Below are positions 9,812-17,461 of a stretch of DNA of 64,000 nucleotides, one piece after another. Both the position numbers and the translations under genes were made by a program. The DNA comes from Aurantimonas manganoxydans SI85-9A1 (GTDB lineage Bacteria; Pseudomonadota; Alphaproteobacteria; Rhizobiales; Rhizobiaceae), in assembly GCF_000153465.1 (NCBI RefSeq), contig NZ_CH672387.1, forward strand, positions 1 to 64,000. The letters run 5' to 3'. How positions within the stretch are numbered: the stretch's first letter is position 1; each line of letters opens with the position of its first letter. The notes below the pieces were generated by a model. It was given only the letters and a program-made list of their open reading frames with translations. It made no database searches and was not told the origin of the DNA.

Positions 9812-10258
9812 ATGGCCGGCCCCGCTGCCGGCCTCGTCCAGTCCTGGCAGTTCTGGGCGCTCGGCGCGGCCATCTTCGCGGCGGCCACGGCGATTCTCGC
9901 CAAGGTCGGCGTCGAGGCGATCAACTCGGATCTGGCGACGCTGCTGCGCACGCTCGTCGTCGTGGTCATGCTGGCCGCCATCGTCGCGGCGACCGGGCAG
10001 TGGCAGGCCCCGAGCGAGATGTCCCGCCGCAGCCTCGTCTTCCTCGCCCTGTCGGGCCTGGCGACCGGAGCGTCGTGGCTGTGCTATTTCCGCGCGCTGA
10101 AGCTCGGCCCGGCCTCGATGGTGGCGCCGGTGGACAAGCTGAGCGTCGTGCTGGTCGCCGTCTTCGGCGCAGCCTTTCTCGGCGAAAAGCTGTCGCCGGC
10201 CAACTGGGCGGGCGTGGTCCTCATCATGGCCGGGGCGGTGCTGGTCGCCTGGCGCTGA
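9812..10258 (+). CDS. Half-size EamA (DMT superfamily) transporter
   Basis: The 148 residues hold a single EamA domain of about five hydrophobic segments, half of the normal ten-segment drug/metabolite transporter. The C-terminal signature ASWLCYFRALKLGPASMVAP followed by VFGAAFLGEKLSPANW is well preserved. Single-domain members are known and function as dimers, as in the small multidrug resistance group, so this need not be a truncation. It is in tight tandem with the LysE-type gene (one-base spacing). The substrate is unknown; export of a small metabolite is plausible. Confidence 0.83.
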   Translation: MAGPAAGLVQSWQFWALGAAIFAAATAILAKVGVEAINSDLATLLRTLVVVVMLAAIVAATGQWQAPSEMSRRSLVFLALSGLATGASWLCYFRALKLGPASMVAPVDKLSVVLVAVFGAAFLGEKLSPANWAGVVLIMAGAVLVAWR

Positions 10259-10268
10259 TGCGCATCAT

Positions 10269-10928
10269 TCAGGCGTAGGCGTAGGGACCGCCGCGCTTCA
10301 GGCCGCGGCGATAGGCCGGGCGCTCGTGAATGCGCAGCAGGAAATCCCGCAGTTTCGGGCGGTCCTCGTAGCCGAAGCGCTGGGCCGCCGCCTCGACGGG
10401 AAAGCTCATCATGATGTCGGCGACCGTCATCTCCGGCCCGGCGAACCAGCCGGTGTCGCCGAGCGAGGCTTCCCAATGGTCGAGATGCAGTGCCATCTGC
10501 GGGCGCACCAGCATGTCGTCGACCTTCTTCATCGAGGTCTTCAGGATCGGTTTGGCGAAGAACGGTGCGCGGGCCGGGATCATCTGCAGCACCAGCATCA
10601 GGAACAGCGGCGGCATCGCCGAGCCTTCCGCATAGTGCAGGAAGTGCCGGGCGTCCCAGTAGTCCGCGGTGCCTTGCGGCGGCATCAGCCGGCCGTTGCC
10701 GTGACCGGCGAGAATGTATTCGACGATGGCGCCGGTTTCGGCGACGGTCCGCTCGCCGTCGGTCAGTACCGGCGACTTGCCGAGCGGATGGACCGCCTTT
10801 AGCTCGGCCGGCGCGCGCATGTCCCTGGCGCGCTCGTAGCGCTTCACGTCGTAGGTGACCTCGAGTTCCTCGAGGAGCCACAGGACACGCTGGGAGCGCG
10901 AATTGTTCAGGTGATGGATCGTGATCAT
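10269..10928 (-). CDS. Glutathione S-transferase family protein
   Basis: This 219-residue cytosolic protein has the two-domain GST fold. The N-terminal thioredoxin-like domain starts IHHLNNSRSQRVLWLLEELE, where Ser or Asn would contact glutathione. It continues to HPLGKSPVLTDG (the cis-Pro) and AETGAIVEYI, which binds the gamma-glutamyl part. The all-helical C-terminal domain contains WFAGPEMTVADIMMSFPVEA, a typical N-capping box. Such enzymes conjugate glutathione to electrophiles or reduce peroxides; the substrate is not predictable. It is convergent with the EamA gene, ten bases away. Confidence 0.9.
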   Translation of the reverse strand: MITIHHLNNSRSQRVLWLLEELEVTYDVKRYERARDMRAPAELKAVHPLGKSPVLTDGERTVAETGAIVEYILAGHGNGRLMPPQGTADYWDARHFLHYAEGSAMPPLFLMLVLQMIPARAPFFAKPILKTSMKKVDDMLVRPQMALHLDHWEASLGDTGWFAGPEMTVADIMMSFPVEAAAQRFGYEDRPKLRDFLLRIHERPAYRRGLKRGGPYAYA

Positions 10929-11009
10929 GGCGCCAATCTGCCGCAGGGCAGCGTCAGGGCAAGGTCTGCCGGCGCGCCATGTCCCGCAACCACGTGCGGG
11001 AAGGCCTCT

Positions 11010-11231
11010 TCAGAGGCCGGCCGCCTTGCGCAGGGCGGCGTTGATCCGGTCCTGCCAGCCCGGGCCGTCCTCCTGAAAATGCTCCAGCACGTCGCGGTCG
11101 ATCCGCAACGAGACCATCTCCCTGGCCGTGGGAACGCCGGTCGAGGTTTCCTTCAGCCGTTCGGTAGACGGCGTGGCGGGCTTGAAGACGGCTTCCGCGG
11201 CGGCGCGGGGATCGGTGGGGCGGCGGGCCAT
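11010..11231 (-). CDS. BrnA/DUF4415 family antitoxin-like protein
   Basis: The 73-residue protein carries the C-terminal DUF4415 (BrnA) signature, SLRIDRDVLEHFQEDGPGW followed by QDRINAALRKA, which forms a ribbon-helix-helix DNA-binding dimer. BrnA normally neutralises the RNase toxin BrnT encoded just upstream. No BrnT-like frame (about 90 residues) is seen on either side: the upstream neighbour is a membrane protein and the downstream one is a GST on the same strand. It may be an orphan transcription factor or a relic of a lost toxin pair. The start at 11231 (MARRPTDP) was chosen over an Arg-rich upstream extension. Confidence 0.72.
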   Translation of the reverse strand: MARRPTDPRAAAEAVFKPATPSTERLKETSTGVPTAREMVSLRIDRDVLEHFQEDGPGWQDRINAALRKAAGL

Positions 11232-11236
11232 TCTGT

Positions 11237-11692
11237 CTATCCTTCGCTGGCGCCGTCGGCGCTCGGTTCGGTCCTGCGGCGGCGCCACCGGCCGGCGGAT
11301 CGTCCGGCGACGATCCAGTAGGCCAGGGCAAAGCACAGGGAGGCGACGACGATCGCCGTCTGGACGCTCATATGCGGGGCGCTGCCGCCATAGGCGGTCA
11401 CGATGATGGCGATGCCGCCCAGGATGCCGGCGGCGATGTGGAGAACGATCGACGACAGGGCGAAGAGCTCGGTGGCGACCATGAACAGGGCCCAGGGCAC
11501 CAGCACGACCGAGCCGATCTGCGCCGCCTGGGCGAAGAAGGCGATGCCGGTATGGAACAGGAAGACGGGATCGGCGCCGGTGATGCCCCGCGGCGCGTCG
11601 AGAAACGGCCAGAGCATGGCGAAGGCGGCGGTCAGGACGGCGGCCACGAAGCCGATCGGGATCACGAAGAGAAAACGCAGGACGGTGCTCAT
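11237..11692 (-). CDS. Four-segment membrane protein of unknown function
   Basis: I do not recognise this family. The 151-residue protein has four clear hydrophobic segments at about residues 5-30, 48-75, 78-101 and 110-130, a short N-terminus, and a basic, Arg-rich cytoplasmic tail (GRSAGRWRRRRTEPS). No catalytic motif is visible. It ends five bases before the start of the BrnA-like gene on the same strand, so they are likely co-transcribed. Its upstream region is separated from rlmN by about 105 bases. Confidence 0.75.
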   Translation of the reverse strand: MSTVLRFLFVIPIGFVAAVLTAAFAMLWPFLDAPRGITGADPVFLFHTGIAFFAQAAQIGSVVLVPWALFMVATELFALSSIVLHIAAGILGGIAIIVTAYGGSAPHMSVQTAIVVASLCFALAYWIVAGRSAGRWRRRRTEPSADGASEG

Positions 11693-11797
11693 GCGGCGGC
11701 TCTTATCCTTCCCGAACGGCCGAGGCGAGCGCCCCGCAGGCTGAATATGGGGCGGGTCGCAGAACAGGCCACGGCGGTAGGGCCGCGGCGACCGCGA

Positions 11798-13039
11798 TCA
11801 GTCCGCGGCGAGTTCGCTGGCGCGCAGGGATTCGAGCCGGTCGCGGGCGCTCTTCTTCAGGCGCTCGGATTCCGACTTGAGCTGGCCGCAGGCGGCGAAG
11901 ATGTCGCGGCCACGCGGCGTGCGGATCGGCGAGGCGTAGCCGGCCTGGTTCACATAGTCGGCGAAGCGCTCGATCTGGTCCCAGTCGGAGCACTCATAGG
12001 CCGAGCCCGGCCAGGGGTTGAACGGGATCAGGTTGATCTTGGCCGGGATGCCGCGAAGGATGCGCACCAGTTCCTTGGCGTCGGCCATGGAATCGTTGAC
12101 GTCCTTGAGCATCACATATTCGAAGGTGATGCGGCGGGCGTTCGACAGGCCGGGATAGGCGCGGCAGGCGTCGAGCAGGTCCTTGAGCGGGTACTTCTTG
12201 TTGATCGGCACCAGCTCGTCACGCAGTTCGTCGCGCACGGCATGCAGCGAAATGGCCAGGCTGACGCCCATCTCCTCGCCCGCCTTGACGATCGACGGCA
12301 CGACGCCGGAGGTCGACAGGGTGATGCGGCGCTTCGACAGGGACAGGCCCTCGCCGTCGGAGGCGACGGCCATCGCCTGGCGGACATTGTCGTAATTGTA
12401 GAGCGGCTCGCCCATGCCCATCAGCACGACATTGGTCACCAGCCGGCCACCGTTCGGCACGATCGCGCCAGCGGGGGTGGCCGCGTCCGGCAGGTCGCCC
12501 AGCCGCTCGCGCGCCGCCAGGATCTGGCCGACGATCTCGTCGGGCAGGAGGTTGCGCACGAGGCGCTGGGTGCCGGTATGGCAGAAGGTGCAGGTCAGGG
12601 TGCAGCCGACCTGGCTGGAGATGCACAGCGTGCCGCGGCCTTCCTCGGGAATGTAGACTGTCTCGATCTCGACCGGCCGCCCGGCGCCGCGCGGCGGAAA
12701 GCGGAACAGCCATTTGCGGGTGCCGTCGACCGAGATCTGCTCGTCGACCACTTCCGGCCGGGCGATCGTGTAGGCCTCGTGCAGCGCCTGGCGCAGCGTG
12801 CCGGCGACATTCGCCATCTGCGAGAAATCGGCGACGCCGCGCACATAGAGCCAGTGCCAGAGCTGCGCGACGCGCATGCGGATCTGCTTGTCCGGCACGC
12901 CGACGGCGGACAGCGCCTCGCCGAGGGCGGCGCGGTCGAGGCCGACCAGCGACGGCTTCTCGTCGCCGGCCATCGGCATGACGGGTGGCGCGGGGCGCGG
13001 GCGATTGGCGGCGTGGGCGAGATCGAGCGAGACGGCCAT
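11798..13039 (-). CDS. rlmN: Dual-specificity rRNA/tRNA methyltransferase RlmN
   Basis: This 413-residue radical-SAM enzyme methylates C2 of A2503 in 23S rRNA and of A37 in some tRNAs. The CxxxCxxC cluster motif is [12 protein letters not shown], mid-protein, and the second catalytic cysteine is in the C-terminal [22 protein letters not shown] and the SAM-binding STSGVVPSI segment also match the family. The N-terminal 50 residues form the accessory RNA-binding domain ([10 protein letters not shown]). I chose the ATG at 13039 (MAVSLDLAH), as the residues upstream are not conserved. It is monocistronic, downstream of the IalB-type gene and its terminator. Confidence 0.96.
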   Translation of the reverse strand: MAVSLDLAHAANRPRPAPPVMPMAGDEKPSLVGLDRAALGEALSAVGVPDKQIRMRVAQLWHWLYVRGVADFSQMANVAGTLRQALHEAYTIARPEVVDEQISVDGTRKWLFRFPPRGAGRPVEIETVYIPEEGRGTLCISSQVGCTLTCTFCHTGTQRLVRNLLPDEIVGQILAARERLGDLPDAATPAGAIVPNGGRLVTNVVLMGMGEPLYNYDNVRQAMAVASDGEGLSLSKRRITLSTSGVVPSIVKAGEEMGVSLAISLHAVRDELRDELVPINKKYPLKDLLDACRAYPGLSNARRITFEYVMLKDVNDSMADAKELVRILRGIPAKINLIPFNPWPGSAYECSDWDQIERFADYVNQAGYASPIRTPRGRDIFAACGQLKSESERLKKSARDRLESLRASELAAD

Positions 13040-13165
13040 AGCATGTCCTTTCGCAGGCGACGTGCCGGCGAGACTGACTGAAATCTGGAAATTCACCCCG
13101 TCACATGACGGTTTCCGGGCGGTTTCGCAAGGTCAGGGCGTCTTTCTGGTGCCCGAAACGACAAA

Positions 13166-13187
13166 CGCCGGGCTTGTCAGCCCGGCG
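13166..13187 (-). terminator. Terminator of the IalB-family gene
   Basis: CGCCGGGCT at 13166-13174 pairs with AGCCCGGCG at 13179-13187 around a four-base loop. Read on the minus strand it is followed by TTTGTCGTTT, so it acts on the gene ending at 13229. Confidence 0.75.
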
Positions 13188-13228
13188 TCATCATCCCGTT
13201 TTCGTCCCTTGGCCGAGGCCAGCGACGC

Positions 13229-13735
13229 CTACTTGCACTCGTTGATCGAGTTCAGCGCCGCCGTCACGCCCGAGAGCGAATAGGTGTAGCTGGTCTCGGT
13301 GCCGCGCTGGGAGGTCGCCTCGACGGTCATCACCCGGCCGGAGCGCAGATTGGCGACGAGCTGCGGTTCCTCGGCGGCGTTCTCCATCCAGGCGGACTCG
13401 CCCTTGACGAACATGGAGTAATCCTTGCCGTCCACGTCGACCGTGACCTTGGAGCCTTCCTTCAGCGCATAGCCCATGACGACCTGCGGCTCGTAGGAGA
13501 CGCCCTGGCCCGGCTTCTGCGAGACAAGGAAGAAGATGTCGCCATGATCGACGGTGGCCGGCGTCATCTTGGTCGGCGTCGACAAGACGTAGCAGATCTT
13601 CCCGTCGGAGCCCGAGTAGGAATAGGTGCCCCAGGCGTTGAACTGGTTCATGCGCGTCGGGGTCTGGGCCGCCCCGGCGGCGCTCGAGAAGATCAGAATG
13701 GCCGCAGCGGCCGTCAGGACGTTCTTGAGGTTCAT
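13229..13735 (-). CDS. Invasion-associated locus B (IalB) family secreted protein
   Basis: This 168-residue protein has a classical signal peptide (MNLKNVLTAAAAILIFSSAA then GAAQ, cleavage near residue 23), so it is periplasmic or surface exposed. The mature part has the IalB-family pattern: a tryptophan near the start (NAWGTYSYSG), ICYVLSTPTKM, a KPGQGVSYEPQVVMGYAL segment and a paired cysteine near the C-terminal end (INECK). IalB was named for erythrocyte invasion in Bartonella, but most members are in free-living Rhizobiales and their role is unknown. It stands alone with its own terminator. Confidence 0.82.
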   Translation of the reverse strand: MNLKNVLTAAAAILIFSSAAGAAQTPTRMNQFNAWGTYSYSGSDGKICYVLSTPTKMTPATVDHGDIFFLVSQKPGQGVSYEPQVVMGYALKEGSKVTVDVDGKDYSMFVKGESAWMENAAEEPQLVANLRSGRVMTVEATSQRGTETSYTYSLSGVTAALNSINECK

Positions 13736-14090
13736 GGTTCCCCGCTCATTTCGATGTGCGTGCGTGGTATGGCTGTGGCGACCGGCACGACGCCGGACGA
13801 GAGATTACTGTCGCAGTCTAGCGGCCGGGCCTTTATCCTTGGTTAACGAAACCCCAAGGTGCGGCCGAAGATCGTCGATGTCCGGCCTGTGGGCCAAGAC
13901 GGCGCCCGGCGTCGTCACCACGCGGGACAGCCCCCGGCACATCCGCCAACTTCACGGAATGTGAATGACGGAAAGAATCGGGCGACAGTTTGGCGCGCAT
14001 GCCGCAATTCGCGGAAAAAGCATCGAAAATCGTTGCGAGACATGGGGTTGGCGCGATTTCATTCGGTCGCCCGGCTAGGGGCCCTCGATC
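13736..14090. other. Intergenic stretch between IalB and DUF1232 genes
   Basis: These 355 bases separate the start of the minus-strand IalB gene from the end of the minus-strand DUF1232 gene. They should hold the IalB promoter. A lower-GC patch, CTTTATCCTTGGTTAACGAA, lies at about 13831-13850. I see no convincing -35/-10 pair, no terminator for the DUF1232 gene and no plausible small gene. Confidence 0.5.
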
Positions 14091-14471
14091 TTAGTCGTCC
14101 AGCTCGCCCAGGGCCGTGCGCGCCTTCGCATAATGTTCGGGCCGGATATTGTCGCGCACCGTGCGGAACGCGGCCCAGAGAACCGCGATGTCGTCAGTGA
14201 AGCCGAGGCCGAGGATGAAGTCCGGAACGATGTCGAAGGGCAGCACGAAATAGGCGAGCGCGGCGAGGAGGATGCCACGGCTGGCAGCCGGCGTCCGCGG
14301 GTCGAGCGCGCAATAATAGGAGGCCACCACGTCCTCCATGAAAGGGATGTGGCGCAGGCCCCGGCGGACCGTGTCGAAGAAGGAGCGGCGGATGTCCGAT
14401 TCCTGCCGCGCCTGCTCGGCCTCGCTGCCCGGGCGCAGGATTTCGCCGATCTTGCCGTTCTCGATTGCCAT
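14091..14471 (-). CDS. DUF1232 (YkvA-like) membrane protein
   Basis: This 126-residue protein contains the DUF1232 domain, recognised by LAALAYFVLPFDIVPDFILG, with the DxxPD pattern, followed by GFTDDIAVLWAAFRTVR. One hydrophobic segment covers about residues 65-87. Function is unknown; members are found across bacteria and plants. It lies 83 bases downstream of thpR on the same strand and may be read from the same transcript. The start at 14471 (MAIENGKIGE) is the first ATG after a plausible GGAGGAT-like site. Confidence 0.85.
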   Translation of the reverse strand: MAIENGKIGEILRPGSEAEQARQESDIRRSFFDTVRRGLRHIPFMEDVVASYYCALDPRTPAASRGILLAALAYFVLPFDIVPDFILGLGFTDDIAVLWAAFRTVRDNIRPEHYAKARTALGELDD

Positions 14472-14554
14472 CGCATCCTCCGTCTCGCGGACGGTAGATG
14501 GATCGCATCGGGCGGCGTCTCAAGCCCCGGCGGCTCGCCGGGCGTCCCGTTCCT

Positions 14555-15148
14555 TCAGCCGACGCGGTATCGCGGCATCTGGCCGGCGGCGATTTCGTGG
14601 TGCGCGGCCCCGTCCGGCGCCAGCGGAAACGCCTCTTCCAGAATGTAGGGGCCGCCGCCGACTGAGTCCTTCGCCGAGAACAGGCCGAAGCGGGAGACCC
14701 TGAAGGGCAGGGTCGAGAAATTGCCGCGGCCGGCGAGATAGCGGGCGACCTCCTCGACCTTGGGCTGGCGGAGCCGGGCGATGGTCACGTGCGGCACGAA
14801 TTTGCGCGGGTCGGCAGGCAGGCCCACCCGGCGGCAGATCCGGTCGATTTCGGCCTGCAACTCGGCCAGTTCTTGGGGTGCTTCGACCCCGGCGTAGAGC
14901 GAATGCGGCTTCTTCGATCCGAAGGCGGCGACGCCCTTCAGCGACAGGGTGAAGCCCGAACAGTCGATCCGGTCGAGCTGGGCGACGATCTCGTCGGCCA
15001 GGCGCGATTCCACGTCGCCGATGAAGCGCAGGGTCAGATGGTAGTTTTCGGCATCGATCCACCGGGCCGACGGCAAGCCACCGCGGAGGAAGGACAGCGA
15101 CAGGGCGATGTCGTGGGGAATCTCGAGGGCGGTGAACAGTCGCGGCAT
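14555..15148 (-). CDS. thpR: RNA 2',3'-cyclic phosphodiesterase (LigT family)
   Basis: This 197-residue enzyme of the 2H phosphoesterase superfamily opens 2',3'-cyclic phosphate ends of RNA to 2'-phosphates and can ligate tRNA halves in reverse. The two catalytic HxT motifs are present, HLTLRFIG near residue 44 and HVTIAR near residue 128. The N-terminus MPRLFTALEIP is typical. I chose the ATG at 15148, because the upstream in-frame extension runs through the promoter region of the divergent acetyltransferase gene. The usual family length is 175-200 residues. Confidence 0.92.
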   Translation of the reverse strand: MPRLFTALEIPHDIALSLSFLRGGLPSARWIDAENYHLTLRFIGDVESRLADEIVAQLDRIDCSGFTLSLKGVAAFGSKKPHSLYAGVEAPQELAELQAEIDRICRRVGLPADPRKFVPHVTIARLRQPKVEEVARYLAGRGNFSTLPFRVSRFGLFSAKDSVGGGPYILEEAFPLAPDGAAHHEIAAGQMPRYRVG

Positions 15149-15245
15149 CGGAAAGACCTCCGTGCGGTGTTGCCATCGCGAAAAGCGTCTCACCTCGCGA
15201 GCCATGTGGCAAGCACAGGGCAGCCCTGCAGAGGTCTTCGCCGCG

Positions 15246-15274
15246 TTGTTCGTTTCGCAATGCACAATTATATT
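15246..15274 (+). promoter_or_regulatory. Promoter of the divergent acetyltransferase gene
   Basis: TTGTTC at 15246-15251 and TATATT at 15269-15274 are separated by exactly 17 bases in the space between thpR and the GNAT gene. The patch is unusually AT-rich for this GC-rich window. Confidence 0.55.
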
Positions 15275-15326
15275 CGCTTTGCGGCGCGGGAGGTCGCCGC
15301 GGGAGGGCGAAACAAGGCTGAAGAGC

Positions 15327-16016
15327 ATGTCCAACGTCCCGTCCCCTGCACGCCCGGCAACCTCCCACGATCCCGTCCCGGCCGCCGCCAAGCCCGGCCC
15401 CGCCTCCGGACCGGTGCATGTCCGGCGCCTGCATCCGGGCGAGGAACCGCTGCTCCTGGCTCATCTCAAGCGCCTCGACCCCGAGATCCGGCGCCTGCGC
15501 TTCGGCAATGCGGTCAATGATTTCTTCCTGGAACGCTACGTGTCGCTGGCGCTCGGCGACGAGGCGCTGGTCAAGGGCCTGTTCATCGACGGCGAATTGC
15601 GCGGCGCGGCGGAACTGCGCTTCCTGACCGGGTCGCATGACGAGGCCGAGGGCGCGCTTTCCATCGAGAAGCCCTATCAGGGCCACGGCCATGGCGACCG
15701 CCTGTTCGGCCGCCTCGTCGCCAGCGCACGCAATCGCGGCGTGCGGCGGCTGTTCCTGACCTGCCTGCGCGAAAACCGCCGCATGCAGGCGATCGCCGCC
15801 AAGCACGGTGCCGACCTCAGCTTCGAGGCCGGCGACGTCACCGCCGAGATTCTGCGGCCCTATGCCGACGTGCAGAGCCTGGCGCGGGAATGGACCGACG
15901 AGACCGAGGCCTTCGCCTTCGCCATGATCGAGTGGCGGCGCAAGCGCCTGCGCAGTTTCGCCGCGCCGCTGCGCCGGCTGGCGGCGAGCTTCAACCCGTT
16001 CCCCGCTCCGCATTGA
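15327..16016 (+). CDS. GNAT family N-acetyltransferase
   Basis: This 229-residue protein has a disordered Pro/Ala-rich N-terminus of about 30 residues. A GNAT domain follows, with the acetyl-CoA binding region at EKPYQGHGHGDRLFGRLVAS (a Q-x-x-G-x-G variant) and FLTCLRENRRMQAIAAKHGA near the C-terminal side. The acceptor is unknown. A second C-terminal helical part follows the domain. The start at 15327 was chosen because the upstream frame overlaps the promoter. Its last 26 bases overlap the 3' end of the minus-strand tesA gene. Confidence 0.8.
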   Translation: MSNVPSPARPATSHDPVPAAAKPGPASGPVHVRRLHPGEEPLLLAHLKRLDPEIRRLRFGNAVNDFFLERYVSLALGDEALVKGLFIDGELRGAAELRFLTGSHDEAEGALSIEKPYQGHGHGDRLFGRLVASARNRGVRRLFLTCLRENRRMQAIAAKHGADLSFEAGDVTAEILRPYADVQSLAREWTDETEAFAFAMIEWRRKRLRSFAAPLRRLAASFNPFPAPH

Positions 16017-16671
16017 TTGCAGCGAGCGCCTTGGTCACCGCCGGCAGGATACGCTCGACGATGACGGCGACGCCCTCCGGATTGGGGTGCATGCCGTCGT
16101 CCTGGTTGAGCGCCGGCACGGCGGCGACGCCATTGAGGAAGAACGGATAGAAGGCGACGTCGTATTTGTCGGCGAGGCGCTGGTAGATGCCGTCGAACTC
16201 GGCCGCGTAGTCGGCGCCCATGTTGGGCGGCGCCATCATGCCGGCGAGAAGCGCGGCCTGGTCGCGGGCCTGGAGCTTGGCGAGGATCTGGTCGAGATTG
16301 CGCTCGGTGATCCCGGGCGAGATGCCGCGCAGCGCATCGTTGGCGCCAAGCTCGACGATGACGAGATCGGCCTCCTGCGGCACCGACCATTCCAGCCGCG
16401 CGAGGCCGCCGCTGGTCGTATCGCCGGAGACGCCCGCATTGGCGACGCTGACGTCGTGGCCGGCATCGCGCAGGGCGGCCTGCAACTGCTCGGGGAAGGA
16501 TTCCCCCGGGCCGACGCCGTAGCCGGCGCTCAGACTGTCGCCGAATGCGACGATCTGCAGCGTTTCGCCCGTCGCGGTGGGCGCCGCCGCCTGCTGCGCC
16601 AGTGCCGCGGCCGGCAGCATCAGCCATGACAAGATCGTCATGACCATCAGGATCGGTTGGAAGCGTTGCAT
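15991..16671 (-). CDS. tesA: Arylesterase / thioesterase I of the GDSL family
   Basis: The protein has 226 residues with a signal peptide ending near AALAQQ, so it is periplasmic. It is an SGNH hydrolase: block I FGDSLSAGYG carries the nucleophilic Ser, block II has the Gly of NAGVSGDTT, block III is GANDALRG, and block V DGMHPNPEG supplies Asp and His. TesA-type enzymes hydrolyse acyl-CoA thioesters, aryl esters and lysophospholipids. It is divergent from ybbA-ybbP, the same arrangement as in Escherichia coli, which supports the name. The start at 16671 leaves a normal signal peptide. Confidence 0.93.
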   Translation of the reverse strand: MQRFQPILMVMTILSWLMLPAAALAQQAAAPTATGETLQIVAFGDSLSAGYGVGPGESFPEQLQAALRDAGHDVSVANAGVSGDTTSGGLARLEWSVPQEADLVIVELGANDALRGISPGITERNLDQILAKLQARDQAALLAGMMAPPNMGADYAAEFDGIYQRLADKYDVAFYPFFLNGVAAVPALNQDDGMHPNPEGVAVIVERILPAVTKALAAINAERGTG

Positions 16672-16735
16672 CGCACACCCATATAGCGCAGGCCCCGGCC
16701 GGGGCGTTCGTCCCCGCATATAGGAGCTGGCAGGC

Positions 16736-17461
16736 TTGGCAGAACCAGCGATCCGGTTACGAAACGTTCATCTGACGCTCGGGTCCGGCCGAAGCGCGGT
16801 CCATGTCCTCAAGGGCGTCGATCTGTCCGTCGATCGCGGCGAGTCCGTGGGCATTGTCGGGCCGTCCGGCTCGGGCAAGTCGACGCTGCTGATGGTGCTG
16901 GCCGGTCTGGAACGAGCCGACAGCGGCAAGGTCGAGATCGCCGGACGCTCCCTGGAGGGTCTCAGCGAAGACCGTCTCGCCGCCTTTCGCGGCCAGAATG
17001 TCGGCATCGTCTTCCAGTCCTTCCATCTGATCCCCAACATGACGGCGCTCGAGAATGTTGCGGTGCCGCTGGAGCTGGCCGGGCATCCGCAGGCCTTCGA
17101 GCGCGCCGCCCACGAGCTGGGGCAGGTCGGCCTCGCCGACCGCGTGTCGCATTATCCGGGCGAATTGTCGGGCGGCGAGCAGCAGCGCGTCGCGATGGCG
17201 CGGGCGCTGGCACCGGAGCCGGCGATCCTCATCGCCGACGAGCCGACCGGCAATCTCGACCAGGAGACCGGCCGGCAGATCGCCGACCTGCTCTTTGCCG
17301 AACAGCGGCGTCGCCAGATGACGCTGGTGCTGGTCACCCACGATCCGGCGCTCGCCCATCGCTGCGGCCGCGAGATCGCGGTGCGCTCCGGCGTCATCTA
17401 CGCCGATCGCGATGCTCCCGGCGCGCGGACCAAGGCACAGCTGGCGAGCGCCGCCGGATGA
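16736..17461 (+). CDS. ybbA: ABC transporter ATP-binding protein (YbbA/LolD type)
   Basis: This 241-residue ATPase belongs to the MacB/LolD branch of ABC systems. Walker A is GPSGSGKST, the signature is LSGGEQQR, Walker B is ILIADEP, and the H-loop is in LVLVTHD. The start is a TTG at 16736 with TAGGAG at 16721; no ATG fits. Its stop overlaps the start of the permease gene (ATGA), so they are translationally coupled. YbbA-YbbP complexes are mechanotransmission-type or lipid-moving systems rather than substrate channels. The partner hydrolase tesA lies divergently 64 bases upstream. Confidence 0.92.
   Translation: MAEPAIRLRNVHLTLGSGRSAVHVLKGVDLSVDRGESVGIVGPSGSGKSTLLMVLAGLERADSGKVEIAGRSLEGLSEDRLAAFRGQNVGIVFQSFHLIPNMTALENVAVPLELAGHPQAFERAAHELGQVGLADRVSHYPGELSGGEQQRVAMARALAPEPAILIADEPTGNLDQETGRQIADLLFAEQRRRQMTLVLVTHDPALAHRCGREIAVRSGVIYADRDAPGARTKAQLASAAG

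Noticed and set aside
10929-11800. A BrnT toxin gene next to the BrnA-like gene
   Set aside because: No frame of about 90 residues with BrnT-like features is present on either strand.
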